A DNA stretch of 59,935 nt from Streptomyces sp. ISL-12 (GCF_018614415.1 NZ_JAGGOO010000124.1:1-59935); one strand, 5' to 3'; shown: positions 17,252 to 25,529, counted from the first letter of the stretch. The notes: a model not told the origin generated them from the letters alone. Translations and numbers: made by a program.

Positions 17252-18397
17252 CTACACGGAACGCCCGGACACGCCGGTGACGTGGCCCGCGGCCGGGGCG
17301 GGCCGGGGCTCCACGGGGCGGGCCTGGACCGGCACGGCCGGCGCCGGGACCTCCGGCTGCCGCCGCGGCAGCGGCACCGGCAGCAGCGGACGCGGCCCGG
17401 ACACCACCGTGTAGTCCTGGCCGAGGAACGGCGGCACCATCTCGCCCGGGTCGTCACCGAGCGCGAGCCGCACCGCGGCCCACGGGGCGTTGATCCCGCA
17501 CAGCGACAGCTGGTGCAGCCCGCCCGCCGGACGGGTGTTGACGTCCATCAGCACCGGACGCTCGCCGTACATCCGGAACTGGATGTTGGACAGGTGGTGC
17601 AGCCCGAAGCCCTCCGCGACCCGCCGCGCGGGCTCCAGCCAGCGCTCGTCGAGCGTGAACCCGCGGCGGCGGCCGTTCTTGGTACGGCCCACCGCCATGC
17701 GCACCCGGTTGTCGGTGCCGGTGAGGCAGTCCACCGACACCTCCGGCTCCTCCAGGCGCGGCATCACCAGCCAGTCGACCGGCTCGTCCGCCGCCCGCAC
17801 CGCCTCCACCGCCAGGTCCAGCGGCACGTACGGGGACGGGAAACCGCTCAGGTGCACCAGGGAGAAGGGGCTGCGGGTGATCACCCGGAAGCCCACCCCG
17901 CCCGCGCCGGACGCCGGCTTGAAGCACGCCCGGTGCCCCTGGTCCTCCAGTTCCTCCACCGCCGCGACCAGTTCGTCGGCCGTCCGTACCCGCCACCAGG
18001 GCGGCACCGGCACGCCGACCGCCTGGGCCGCCTCGTAGCCGATCACCTTGTCCCGGAAGACGGCCACCGCCTCGGGCGGCGGGGCGAGCAGCGCCGTACC
18101 GGCCGCCTCGAACTCGGCGCGGTGCGCCACGATCGCGCTCTGGTGCAGCCGGGGCACGAACACGTCGATGCCGCGCCGCCGGCACTGGTCCAGCGCGAAC
18201 TCCACGTACGCCGCCGGGGACAGGTTCTCCGGCTCCAGTTCGGCGGTGTCGGCGGCGGCCAGGACGGGGGAGTCGGGGTCGCCGTGCGTGGCATGGATCT
18301 CGACGGCCCGGTCGCCGGGATTTCTCCGCAGCTGATCCATGAAGAACACGTTCTCCGCGTACGTGCGGTTGAGCCAGACGCGTACGCGAGAGACCAT
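17252..18397 (-). CDS. ATP-grasp family ligase
   Basis: 381 aa from the ATG at 18397 (GGAAGG 8 nt before). The N-terminal region (RVRVWLNRTYAENVFFMDQL) resembles the pre-ATP-grasp fold. The central part has ACFKPASGAGGVGFRVI, a lysine and glycine-rich ATP-binding loop. The C-terminal part has VLMDVNTRPAGGLHQL, in which D and N are the Mg-ATP ligands. The last ~50 residues are Pro/Val-rich and disordered. ATP-grasp enzymes join a carboxylate to an amine or thiol through an acyl-phosphate; the substrate here is unknown. It is the first gene of the operon with the LRR and 13-repeat proteins. Confidence 0.83.
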   Translation of the reverse strand: MVSRVRVWLNRTYAENVFFMDQLRRNPGDRAVEIHATHGDPDSPVLAAADTAELEPENLSPAAYVEFALDQCRRRGIDVFVPRLHQSAIVAHRAEFEAAGTALLAPPPEAVAVFRDKVIGYEAAQAVGVPVPPWWRVRTADELVAAVEELEDQGHRACFKPASGAGGVGFRVITRSPFSLVHLSGFPSPYVPLDLAVEAVRAADEPVDWLVMPRLEEPEVSVDCLTGTDNRVRMAVGRTKNGRRRGFTLDERWLEPARRVAEGFGLHHLSNIQFRMYGERPVLMDVNTRPAGGLHQLSLCGINAPWAAVRLALGDDPGEMVPPFLGQDYTVVSGPRPLLPVPLPRRQPEVPAPAVPVQARPVEPRPAPAAGHVTGVSGRSV

Positions 18398-18699
18398 GCA
18401 GGCCGCCTTCCACGGTAAGCGGGCAGGGCACAGCCGGCCGTGCCCGGCCAAGGGAGAAAAGGGACACCGAGCCGCTCCGCGTGAAGGGGGAGTCAGGGGC
18501 GGTGGTGTTGGGGCGATCATAGGGGTTCGGGGGCGGCCCCGTGCAACGCGCGTGTTAAGGATCGACAGCGGCCGTGCCACGAGCGCGTGGCCGGACCGGT
18601 CGGTCTTGTCGCCCCGGCCCGCCGTGTGATCTCGTGGGGGCGACCGGCCGGGTCCGCGGGGGCGGGCGTGCGGCGCCGGAGCGTACGGAGGGGCGAGAC
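18398..18699. other. Divergent intergenic region with a near-perfect 20-bp palindrome
   Basis: 302 bp between the divergent ATP-grasp and metallophosphoesterase genes. A 20-bp palindrome with one mismatched pair (GGGCACAGCCGGCCGTGCCC, 18426-18445) lies 29 nt upstream of the ATP-grasp start and could be an operator or a 5'-UTR hairpin. A smaller repeat GCCACG-AGCG-CGTGGC lies near 18576-18591. No convincing sigma-70 promoter or small ORF was found. Confidence 0.4.
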
Positions 18700-19608
18700 G
18701 TGACGTCGACGGCCGGTGGCGCCGGACAACTGTGGGCCGTCAGCGACCTGCACATCGGATACGAGGAGAACCGGGCCCTGGTCGAGGCCATGCGCCCCGC
18801 CTCGGACGACGACTGGCTGCTGGTCGCCGGTGACGTCGCGGAGACCGTCGAGGACATCCGCTGGGCGCTCGGCATGCTCGCCGGCCGCTTCCGCCGCGTC
18901 GTCTGGGCGCCCGGCAACCACGAACTGTGGACCCACCCCAAGGACTCCGTCACCCTGCGCGGCACCGAGCGCTACGAGCACCTCGTCGAGGTCTGCCGCG
19001 GACTCGGCGTGACGACACCCGAGGATCCCTACCCGGTCTGGGACGGCCCGGGCGGCCCGGTGGCCGTCGCCCCGCTCTTCCTCCTCTACGACTACTCCTT
19101 CCTGCCGGACGGCTGCGCCACCAAGGACGAGGGGCTGGCCTACGCGCACGGCACCGGCATCGTCTGCGCCGACGAATACCTGCTGCATCCCGACCCCTAC
19201 CCGAGCCGCGAGGCCTGGTGCCGGGCCCGGGTCGCCGAGACCGAGGCACGGCTCGCGGCGCTGCCGGACGGCCTGCCCGTCATCCCGGTCAACCACTATC
19301 CGCTGGACCGGCACCCCACCGAGGTCCTGTGGCACCCGGAGTTCGCCATGTGGTGCGGCACCCGGCTGACCGCCGACTGGCACCGCCGCTTCCGCGTCGA
19401 CACCATGGTCTACGGCCACCTCCACATCCCCCGCACCACCTGGCACGAGGGCGTCCGCTTCGAGGAGGTGTCGGTGGGCTACCCCCGGGAGTGGCGCAGA
19501 CGGTCGGGGCCGCCCGGGCAGCTGCGTCTGATCCGGCCGTACGAGAACACGGGGGAGGGCGGCGCGGACGGCGGCGACGGCACGGGCACGAAGGGCGGGT
19601 TCCGGTGA
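18700..19608 (+). CDS. Calcineurin-like metallophosphoesterase
   Basis: 302 aa from a GTG with GGAGG about 9 nt upstream. The five metallophosphoesterase motifs are present: SDLHIGY (D-x-H), LLVAGDVAE (GD), VVWAPGNHELW (GNHE), IPVNHYPL (H) and MVYGHLHIPRTTW (GHxH), so two metal ions should be bound. The substrate is unknown. The stop overlaps the start of the phosphopantetheinyl transferase gene by 4 nt (GTGA), so the two are translationally coupled; the same pairing is known in other streptomycetes and suggests a link to carrier-protein chemistry, but this is not proven. Confidence 0.88.
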   Translation: MTSTAGGAGQLWAVSDLHIGYEENRALVEAMRPASDDDWLLVAGDVAETVEDIRWALGMLAGRFRRVVWAPGNHELWTHPKDSVTLRGTERYEHLVEVCRGLGVTTPEDPYPVWDGPGGPVAVAPLFLLYDYSFLPDGCATKDEGLAYAHGTGIVCADEYLLHPDPYPSREAWCRARVAETEARLAALPDGLPVIPVNHYPLDRHPTEVLWHPEFAMWCGTRLTADWHRRFRVDTMVYGHLHIPRTTWHEGVRFEEVSVGYPREWRRRSGPPGQLRLIRPYENTGEGGADGGDGTGTKGGFR

Positions 19609-20288
19609 TCGAGGAGGTGCTCCCCGAGACGGTGGCCGCCGAGGAGGCGCACGGCCACGACACCGCCGGGCACACGCCGCTGCACCCCGAGGAGGAGCCG
19701 CTCGTGGCCCGCGCGGTGCCCAAGCGCCGCCGGGAGTTCACCGTCGTACGCTCCTGCGCCCGCCGGGCCATGGCCCGCCTCGGCGTGCCGCCCCAGCCCA
19801 TTCTGAACGGTGAACGCGGCGCGCCGCGCTGGCCGTCCGGCCTGGTCGGCAGCATGACCCACTGCGACGGCTACTGCGCCGCCGCGCTGGTCCGCGCCAC
19901 CGACCTGGCATCCCTCGGCATCGACGCCGAACCGGACGGGCCGCTCCCGGAGGGGGTGCTGTCCGCCGTGGCGCTGCCCGCGGAGGCCGCGCGGCTGGAC
20001 CGGCTGGCCGCCGAGCGGCCCCACGTGCACTGGGACCGGCTGCTGTTCAGCGCCAAGGAGTCCGTCTACAAGGCGTGGTTCCCGCTCACCGGCACGTGGC
20101 TGGACTTCTCCGAGGCCGACATCGAGTTCACCGAGGACCCCGGCGGCAAGGGCCGCGGCGCGTTCCGTGCGGCGCTGCTGGTGCCGGGGCCCCGGGTGGG
20201 GGAGCGGCGGCTGGACCGCTTCGACGGCCGCTGGGCGGCCCGGGACGGCCTGCTCGTCACCGCCGTCACCGTACCGCCGCCCGCCTGA
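19605..20288 (+). CDS. Sfp/EntD-type 4'-phosphopantetheinyl transferase
   Basis: 227 aa. It transfers the phosphopantetheine arm of CoA to a serine of acyl or peptidyl carrier proteins, activating PKS, NRPS or fatty-acid synthases. Seen: VGSMTHCDGYCAAAL (the conserved T-H-C substrate motif), SLGIDAEPDGPLPEG (Mg-binding D and E) and LFSAKESVYKAWFPLTG (the W/FSAKES..K signature). The GTG start overlaps the upstream stop. No PKS or NRPS is present in this window, so it is likely a genome-wide activator acting on clusters elsewhere. Confidence 0.93.
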   Translation: MIEEVLPETVAAEEAHGHDTAGHTPLHPEEEPLVARAVPKRRREFTVVRSCARRAMARLGVPPQPILNGERGAPRWPSGLVGSMTHCDGYCAAALVRATDLASLGIDAEPDGPLPEGVLSAVALPAEAARLDRLAAERPHVHWDRLLFSAKESVYKAWFPLTGTWLDFSEADIEFTEDPGGKGRGAFRAALLVPGPRVGERRLDRFDGRWAARDGLLVTAVTVPPPA

Positions 20289-20294
20289 CGGACG

Positions 20295-20531
20295 TCAGGG
20301 CTCGGAACACCAGCTCGCCAGCAGCCGGAAGAACGCCTCCTCGCTCCCGGTCAGCCCCGCGTCGCGCAACGCCTGTTCGGCCTCCGCGAGGACGGCCGGC
20401 GGGACGACCGGGGGCGACGGGGCGCCGGGCGCGTCCGCGACCGAGTCGAAGGCGGCCCGTACGGTGTGCAGCAGGCGCAGATACGCCTGGACGGCGGCGC
20501 GTTCCCGGTCGGTCGGCACGGCGGTGGTCAT
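20295..20531 (-). CDS. Small conserved-looking hypothetical protein (78 aa)
   Basis: 78 aa, beginning MTTAVPTDRERAAVQAYL and ending with AEAEQALRDAGLTGSEEAFFRLLASW. Predominantly amphipathic helices, acidic, with no motif I recognise. It converges on the phosphopantetheinyl transferase gene with 6 nt between stops. Coding is supported by a strong GC3 pattern and balanced amino-acid composition, unlike the Arg/Pro-rich shadows of neighbouring frames. Function unknown. Confidence 0.55.
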   Translation of the reverse strand: MTTAVPTDRERAAVQAYLRLLHTVRAAFDSVADAPGAPSPPVVPPAVLAEAEQALRDAGLTGSEEAFFRLLASWCSEP

Positions 20532-20684
20532 CGGTCGGCTCTCCCCACATCGACGTCGAGCGCGCCGCCCCGTACGGCGGCCACCCCACCAGCTTGCCGC
20601 CCCCCACTGACAATCCGGGCGAGCGGCGCACGGCGGGCGGGTCGGGGCGGGCGAGTCCCGTCGGGCCGCGCGCCCTCGGCCGCC

Positions 20685-20870
20685 TTCTCGGCCCGTGTCG
20701 TCCTCGGTTGTCTGCTTTCTCGGCCCGTGTCGCCCTCGGATGCCCGCCGCCTCACCCCGAACTGCCCCCGGGAGCCCGCCGCCTCACCCCGAACTGCCTC
20801 CGGATGCCCGCCGCCTCACCCCGAACTGCTCCCGGATGCCCGCCCCTCACCCCGCGCAGCCCCCGGGATA
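20685..20870. repeat. 32-bp tandem repeat array, about 5.8 units
   Basis: Units start at 20685, 20717, 20749, 20781, 20813 and 20845, all exactly 32 bp apart. The first two share TTCTCGGCCCGTGTCG. The middle three are nearly identical and begin GCCTCACCCCGAACTGC, ending GATGCCCGCC or GAGCCCGCC. The last is diverged and runs into the 3' end of the ImmA-like gene (stop at 20847). The array fills the region between that gene and the 78-aa gene (20532-20846), where no other feature was seen. There are no unique spacers, so it is not a CRISPR. Confidence 0.85.
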
Positions 20871-21425
20871 CCCCAACGACGCCTCGATCCGCCCCGCCAG
20901 ACGGTCCCGCCGCACCGGCCCCCGCAACGACGCACCCGCCAGCCGGCTACGGCACTTGCTGGCCAGCAGCAGGCCGAAGCCCTCCGCCTCGCGTTCGTCG
21001 GCCAGGTCGAACCGGGAGCGGGCGGCGACCGCGCGGACGGTGGCCCGCAGGGTGTCGTCGTCGACGTCCCCGTCCAGCAGCCGGGCGGCGACCGCGGCGC
21101 CCTCGGCGACGTGCCCCCGGTGTCCGGCCCACATGTGCCACAGTTCGTGACCCAGGATGACCAACTGGTGTTCGGGGGCGGTGCGTTCCTCCACGACGAC
21201 CAGGTCACGGTCGGCCATGTCGAGCCACAGTCCGCTGGCCGTCCCGGGCGGGAACGCGGCCGTACGGAACAGCACCGGACGCCCCCGGCGCCGGCTCATC
21301 GCCCCGCACAGTTCCGCGTACAGGTCGGCGGGCGGCGCCGGCACCGGCAGGGACAGTTCCGCCACCAGCCGGCCGCACAGGCGGCGCATCTGTCTCCCGG
21401 TGCCCCAGCTCACTCCCGGGCTCAC
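20847..21425 (-). CDS. ImmA/IrrE-like metallopeptidase (toxin-component family)
   Basis: 192 aa from the GTG at 21425, which overlaps the upstream stop (GTGA). A zinc-peptidase motif HELWH (in LVILGHELWHMWAGH) is followed about 50 residues later by a REAEGFGLLLAS segment that could supply the third ligand. The N-terminus RRLCGRLVAELSLP plus LYAELCGAMSRRRGRPVLFR is typical of the family often annotated as toxin component in streptomycetes. Paired with an XRE regulator, which such peptidases may cleave. Alternative start: ATG within RQMRRLCG. The C-terminus runs into the 32-bp repeat array. Confidence 0.75.
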   Translation of the reverse strand: MSPGVSWGTGRQMRRLCGRLVAELSLPVPAPPADLYAELCGAMSRRRGRPVLFRTAAFPPGTASGLWLDMADRDLVVVEERTAPEHQLVILGHELWHMWAGHRGHVAEGAAVAARLLDGDVDDDTLRATVRAVAARSRFDLADEREAEGFGLLLASKCRSRLAGASLRGPVRRDRLAGRIEASLGYPGGCAG

Positions 21426-22078
21426 GACTCGGGCCGCTTGACGCTCTCCAGGAGCATGTCCAGCCACTCGGCGACCTTGTCCCGGTGCTGGTCGGTGGGC
21501 AACTGCGCGGCCCGCCAGGCGATCCCGCGCACACCGTGGTCCTGTAACAGCCGCTCCAGCGGGTCGCCCGCCGCCTCGGTCGCCGCCCGCTCCCGGTCGG
21601 CGAGCTGCTGCAACAGCTCCTGCTCGGTGCGCTGCAGGGCGCCGGCCAGTGCCTCCGGGTCCTCGGCCGTCAGGAACCCGGCGTGCACCCGGAAGAAGCG
21701 CTGGAGGGCGTCGCAGTGCTCCATGGTGGGCCGCCGGTCGCCGTTGATGAGCGCGCCCGCCTGCTGGCGCGACATCCCGGCGCCGTCGGCGATCTCCTGC
21801 TGCGTGTACCTGCGGCCGTTGGGCTTGAGCCGGGTACGCCGCAGCAGGTCGAGGCGTTGCGTGAACCGGGCCTGCACATCGGGCTCCCCGGCCGCCCGGC
21901 CGCCCAGCAGGGCCTTGACCACGGACTCGGGCACCCCGGAGGCGGCGGACAGCCGGCCGGTGTCGAAGACCTCGGCGTGCGGCACGCCGAGCCGGTCGGC
22001 GAGCGCGGCGACGCGGGAGAGCACGGACGGCAGTGCTGCCGTCTGCGTGGTGCCCGGACCCTCGAAGTCACCCGCCAC
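21422..22078 (-). CDS. XRE-family helix-turn-helix regulator
   Basis: 218 aa from the GTG at 22078, chosen because GGAG lies 8 nt upstream; a GTG at 22102 lacks a good site. The HTH lies at about residues 75-125 (RRYTQQEIADGAGMSRQQAGALINGDRRPTM), flanked by acidic helices, and the C-terminus LERLLQDHGVRGIAWRAAQL is probably a dimer or partner interface. The coupled downstream gene encodes an ImmA/IrrE-type peptidase, giving the classic repressor-protease pairing. The divergent MmyB-domain gene upstream may be a target. Confidence 0.8.
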   Translation of the reverse strand: MAGDFEGPGTTQTAALPSVLSRVAALADRLGVPHAEVFDTGRLSAASGVPESVVKALLGGRAAGEPDVQARFTQRLDLLRRTRLKPNGRRYTQQEIADGAGMSRQQAGALINGDRRPTMEHCDALQRFFRVHAGFLTAEDPEALAGALQRTEQELLQQLADRERAATEAAGDPLERLLQDHGVRGIAWRAAQLPTDQHRDKVAEWLDMLLESVKRPES

Positions 22079-22233
22079 CGACAGATCTCCTACGTCTCTC
22101 ACCGGACCCACAGGCCACGCACAAGCGGTTGCCGTGAACTTCCCGGAGAGTAGCCGTCGTTCGAACTGACATCCAGACGTCGCCACAACTGTGGCCAATT
22201 TCGGCCGTCAACGGTCATGAAATGCCACGATAG

Positions 22234-22263
22234 TTGACATGCCTTGCGTCCGAGCAGCAGGAT
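22234..22263 (+). promoter_or_regulatory. Candidate promoter for the MmyB-domain gene
   Basis: TTGACA (22234-22239) and CAGGAT (22258-22263) are 18 bp apart, giving a start near 22270 and a ~40-nt leader before the ATG at 22310. The -35 is a perfect match; the -10 is a fair match to the Streptomyces TAGgaT type. The rest of the divergent gap (22079-22233) shows no clear operator. Confidence 0.45.
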
Positions 22264-22309
22264 CGGGGCGCCGCGTGAAGGCCGCATAGGCAAGAGGGGT
22301 GACCTCCCG

Positions 22310-22975
22310 ATGGCATTTCAGGCAGGCGGACAGCGGCCGGCACCGCGGCCCGCCCCCGTGACTCCCGAGGCCCAGGCGTACCTGGACGACTACGCCGCGC
22401 TTCTGGACGCCGTCCCGCATCCCTCGTTCGTCGTCGACCACCGCTGGGACGTGGTCCTGGCCAACGGCGCGTTCCGGACACTTTTCCGCGAGGCCGGGCC
22501 GCACCCGACGGCGATGCCCGACGACAACTTCCTCCGTTACGTGCTCTTCCACCCGGACGCGCCCGCGGTCCTCGGCGAGGCCGAGCACGAGTCGCGCTGG
22601 TGCCTGCCGATGCTGGCCCACTTCGCCTCCGACATCGAGTGTCACGGCCACGACCACGTGCTCCAGGCGATCCGCCGCGACATCGCCCAGGACCCGATCA
22701 TGGAGGCCGCCTACCGGCAGGGCCTGCCGCACTGGATCCGCGCGGTCGGCGAGGAGGCCGTGGAGCACGACGGCACGGTACGGCCGCTGCGCCACCCCGA
22801 CGCCCGCCGGGCCACCGCCGAGTGCCGCGTCGTCGTCGAGACCTCTCGTTCGCTGGAGGAACTGGGCTATCGGCGGCTGACCCTGGTGCTGCGTCAGGCC
22901 CGGCGCACCCCGTCCCGCGAGCGCCGCACCCGGACCGGCAGCGCCCACCTCAGGGTGGTCCCGGCCGCGGACTGA
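22310..22975 (+). CDS. MmyB-like ligand-binding domain protein without an HTH
   Basis: 221 aa from the ATG at 22310 (GAGGGG upstream). The sequence from YLDDYAALLDAVPHPSFVVDHRWDVVLANGAFRTLF through NFLRYVLFHPDA to LRQARRTP matches the PAS-like MmyB ligand domain normally found C-terminal to an XRE HTH. The usual N-terminal HTH is absent: only ~25 Pro/Ala-rich residues precede the domain, and no HTH is seen in any frame just upstream. It could sense a ligand and act through another protein, or be a stand-alone binding protein. It is divergent from the XRE/ImmA pair. Confidence 0.8.
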   Translation: MAFQAGGQRPAPRPAPVTPEAQAYLDDYAALLDAVPHPSFVVDHRWDVVLANGAFRTLFREAGPHPTAMPDDNFLRYVLFHPDAPAVLGEAEHESRWCLPMLAHFASDIECHGHDHVLQAIRRDIAQDPIMEAAYRQGLPHWIRAVGEEAVEHDGTVRPLRHPDARRATAECRVVVETSRSLEELGYRRLTLVLRQARRTPSRERRTRTGSAHLRVVPAAD

Positions 22976-23013
22976 CCGCCGTCCTCGTCGGCGAGCTCCG
23001 GAGACCGCTTTAC

Positions 23014-23046
23014 GCAAACCGCTTGCATTACTTGCGCTATTCTTGC
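23014..23046. promoter_or_regulatory. CTTGC repeats upstream of the lacI-type gene
   Basis: CTTGC occurs at 23022, 23031 and 23042, and an inverted pair GCAA-accgc-TTGC spans 23014-23026, all within 37 nt of the ATG at 23051. Repeated CTTGCA-like motifs are typical binding sites of MalR-type LacI regulators in Streptomyces. Autoregulation is inferred. No ribosome site is visible before the ATG. Confidence 0.5.
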
Positions 23047-23050
23047 GCGC

Positions 23051-24046
23051 ATGACGCGACGACTTGCTGAGGTGGCGAAGAAGGTCGGGGTCAGCGAGGC
23101 CACGGTCAGCCGGGTGCTCAACGGCAAGCCCGGGGTCTCCGAGGCCACCCGGCAGGCGGTCCTGTCCGCCCTGGACGTGCTCGGCTACGAGCGGCCCACC
23201 CAGCTGCGCGGCGAGCGCGCCCGGCTCGTCGGCCTGGTCCTGCCCGAGCTGCAGAACCCGATCTTCCCGGCGTTCGCCGAGGTCATCGGCGGCGCCCTGG
23301 CGCAGCTCGGCCTCACCCCGGTGCTGTGCACGCAGACCAAGGGCGGCGTCTCCGAGGCCGACTACGTGGACCTGCTGCTGCAACAGCAGGTCTCCGGCGT
23401 CGTCTTCGCCGGCGGCCTGTACGCCCAGGCCGACGCGCCGCACGGCCACTACGAGCGGCTCGCCGACCGCAAGATCCCGGTGGTGCTGGTCAACGCGGCC
23501 ATCGAACACCTCGGGTTCCCCGGTGTCTCCTGCGACGACGCCGTGGCCCTGGAACAGGCCTGGCGGCACCTGGCCTCGCTCGGCCACGAGCGGATCGGCC
23601 TCGTGCTCGGCCCCGCCGACCACCTGCCCTCGGGGCGGAAGCTGGCCGCCGCGCGGGCCGTCGGCGAGGTGCGTGACGAGTACGTGGCCCGCGCGATGTT
23701 CTCCATCGAGGGCGGCCACGCGGCGGCGTCCCGGCTGATCGACCGCGGTGTCACCGGCTTCATCTGCGCCAGCGACATCCTCGCCCTCGGTGTCGTACGG
23801 GCCGCCCGGCGCAAGGGGCTGGACGTGCCGTCACGGATCTCCGTCGTCGGCTACGACGACTCCGCGCTGATGAACTGCACCGAGCCCCCGCTGACCACCG
23901 TCCGGCAGCCCATCGAGGCGATGGGCCGGGCCGTCGTGGAACTGCTCAGCGCGCAGATCAACGGCCGGTCCGTGGCCGCCGAGGAGCTGCTGTTCGAACC
24001 GGAGCTGGTGGTGCGCGGCTCCACCGCGCAGGCTCTCCGCGTCTGA
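23051..24046 (+). CDS. LacI-family repressor (MalR-like)
   Basis: 331 aa. The N-terminal HTH RLAEVAKKVGVSEATVSRVLNGKPGVSEATRQAV is a textbook LacI headpiece, and the rest (about 58-331) is a periplasmic-binding-protein-like sugar-sensing domain (LVGLVLPELQNPIFPAFAEVIGGAL; GFICASDILALGVVRAARRKG; ISVVGYDDSALMNCTEPPLTTVRQP). It resembles MalR but clearly diverges from it. The downstream importer and glucosidase genes are the likely targets; CTTGC-type sites are present before this gene and before the binding-protein gene. No Shine-Dalgarno is evident, so translation may be leaderless. Confidence 0.9.
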   Translation: MTRRLAEVAKKVGVSEATVSRVLNGKPGVSEATRQAVLSALDVLGYERPTQLRGERARLVGLVLPELQNPIFPAFAEVIGGALAQLGLTPVLCTQTKGGVSEADYVDLLLQQQVSGVVFAGGLYAQADAPHGHYERLADRKIPVVLVNAAIEHLGFPGVSCDDAVALEQAWRHLASLGHERIGLVLGPADHLPSGRKLAAARAVGEVRDEYVARAMFSIEGGHAAASRLIDRGVTGFICASDILALGVVRAARRKGLDVPSRISVVGYDDSALMNCTEPPLTTVRQPIEAMGRAVVELLSAQINGRSVAAEELLFEPELVVRGSTAQALRV

Positions 24047-24077
24047 CCGGCCGTCGCGAGTCCCCGAGATCCAACTA

Positions 24078-24114
24078 CTTGTCGAATAATTGCAAATCCT
24101 GCGTGACATCTTGC
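24078..24114 (+). promoter_or_regulatory. Operator region of the sugar importer operon
   Basis: Between the regulator and binding-protein genes, an AT-richer patch carries CTTGT (24078), ATTGCAAAT (24089-24097) and CTTGC (24110), matching the sites upstream of the regulator gene. The initiation site of the importer operon is likely close by. Binding by the LacI protein is inferred from the shared motif. Confidence 0.45.
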
Positions 24115-24176
24115 GCCGTGCTGTTGCCGGTGCTTGAGTGTGCGGCGCCCACCGCTCCTGTCCTGAGGGGTCACCG

Positions 24177-25526
24177 ATGTCACGCACCGGGTTCCGCCGT
24201 ACCTTCGCCGCGCTGAGCGTCTGCTCGCTCGCCCTCACCGTCTCCGCCTGCGGGTCCGGCGACGACGAGTCCGCGAGCGGCAAGACCCGCATCACGGTCA
24301 ACTGCATGCCGCCCAAGAGCGCCAAGGTCGACCGGGCCTTCTTCGAGGAGGACGTCGCCGCCTTCGAGAAGGCCAACCCGGACATCGACGTCGTCCCGCA
24401 CGACGCCTTCCCCTGCCAGGACCCCAAGACGTTCGACGCCAAGCTCGCCGGCGGCCAGATGGAGGACGTCTTCTACACGTACTTCACCGACGCCCGGCAC
24501 GTCGTCGACATCGGCCAGGCGGCCGATCTCACCCCGTACGTCAAGGAGCTGAAGAGTTACGACACCCTCCAGCAGCAACTGCGCGACATCTACACCGTCG
24601 ACGGCAAGGTCTACGGCATCCCGCGCACCGGCTACTCGATGGGCCTGATCTACAACAAGGCGCTCTTCGAGAAGGCCGGACTCGACCCGGACCGGCCCCC
24701 GGCCACCTGGGACGAGGTACGCGCCGCCGCCAAGAAGATCGCCGCCCTCGGCGACGGCACCGTCGGCTACGCCGACTACAGCGCCCAGAACCAGGGCGGC
24801 TGGCACTTCACCGCAGAGCTGTACTCGCGCGGCGGCGACGTCGTCGGCGCCGACGGCAAGAAGGCCACCGTCGACACCCCGGAGGGGCACGCCGTCCTCC
24901 AGACGCTGCACGACATGCGCTGGAAGGACGACTCGATGGGCAGCAAGCAGCTCCTGGTCATCAACGACGTCCAGCAGATGATGGGTTCCGGCAAGCTGGG
25001 CATGTACCTCGCCGCCCCCGACAACATCCCGATCCTGGTCAAGGAGAAGGGCGGCGCCTACGAGGACCTCGCCCTCGCCCCGATGCCCGGCGGCCAGGGC
25101 ACCCTCATCGGCGGCGACGGCTACATGTTCAACAAGAAGGCCAGCCCCGAGCAGATCCGGGCCGGCCTCAAGTGGCTCGACCACATGTTCCTCACCCCCG
25201 GGGAGGGCTTCCTCGGCGACTACGCCCGTGCCAAGGCGGAGGACGCCCCGGTCGGCCTGCCCGAGCCCCGGCTGTTCACGGGCGCCGCCGACGCCGAGGA
25301 CCAGCAGGTCAAGAAGGCCAACGCCAACGTCCCGGTGGAGAACTACCAGTCCTTCCTCGACGGCAACCAGAAGCTGGAGATGAAGATCGAGCCGCCCAGC
25401 GCCCAGCAGATCTACTCCGTCCTCGACGGCGTCGTCTCCGCCGTCCTGACCAAGGAGGACGCCGACATCGACCAGCTGCTCGACGACGCCTCCGGGAAGA
25501 TCGACAGCATCCTGGCCCGGAGCTGA
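24177..25526 (+). CDS. Sugar ABC transporter substrate-binding lipoprotein
   Basis: 449 aa, ATG after GAGGGG. A lipoprotein signal ends in the lipobox LTVSAC (Cys near residue 25), so the protein is anchored outside the membrane. The body is a family-1 (maltose-type) binding protein: FEKANPDIDVVPHDAF, DVFYTYFTDARHVVDIGQAADLTPYVKEL, GKVYGIPRTGYSMGLIYNKALFEKAG and PPATWDEVRAAAKKIA. First gene of the importer operon; the following permease begins 4 nt after its stop. Substrate is inferred to be an alpha-glucan oligosaccharide from the flanking hydrolases. Confidence 0.92.
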   Translation: MSRTGFRRTFAALSVCSLALTVSACGSGDDESASGKTRITVNCMPPKSAKVDRAFFEEDVAAFEKANPDIDVVPHDAFPCQDPKTFDAKLAGGQMEDVFYTYFTDARHVVDIGQAADLTPYVKELKSYDTLQQQLRDIYTVDGKVYGIPRTGYSMGLIYNKALFEKAGLDPDRPPATWDEVRAAAKKIAALGDGTVGYADYSAQNQGGWHFTAELYSRGGDVVGADGKKATVDTPEGHAVLQTLHDMRWKDDSMGSKQLLVINDVQQMMGSGKLGMYLAAPDNIPILVKEKGGAYEDLALAPMPGGQGTLIGGDGYMFNKKASPEQIRAGLKWLDHMFLTPGEGFLGDYARAKAEDAPVGLPEPRLFTGAADAEDQQVKKANANVPVENYQSFLDGNQKLEMKIEPPSAQQIYSVLDGVVSAVLTKEDADIDQLLDDASGKIDSILARS

Positions 25527-25529
25527 CCG

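Noticed and set aside
19605..20288. Edge of a PKS/NRPS biosynthetic cluster implied by the phosphopantetheinyl transferase
   Set aside because: No carrier protein, ketosynthase, adenylation or condensation domains anywhere in the window.
20685..20870. CRISPR array
   Set aside because: Period is exactly 32 bp with no variable spacers, and no cas genes are present; it is a simple tandem repeat.
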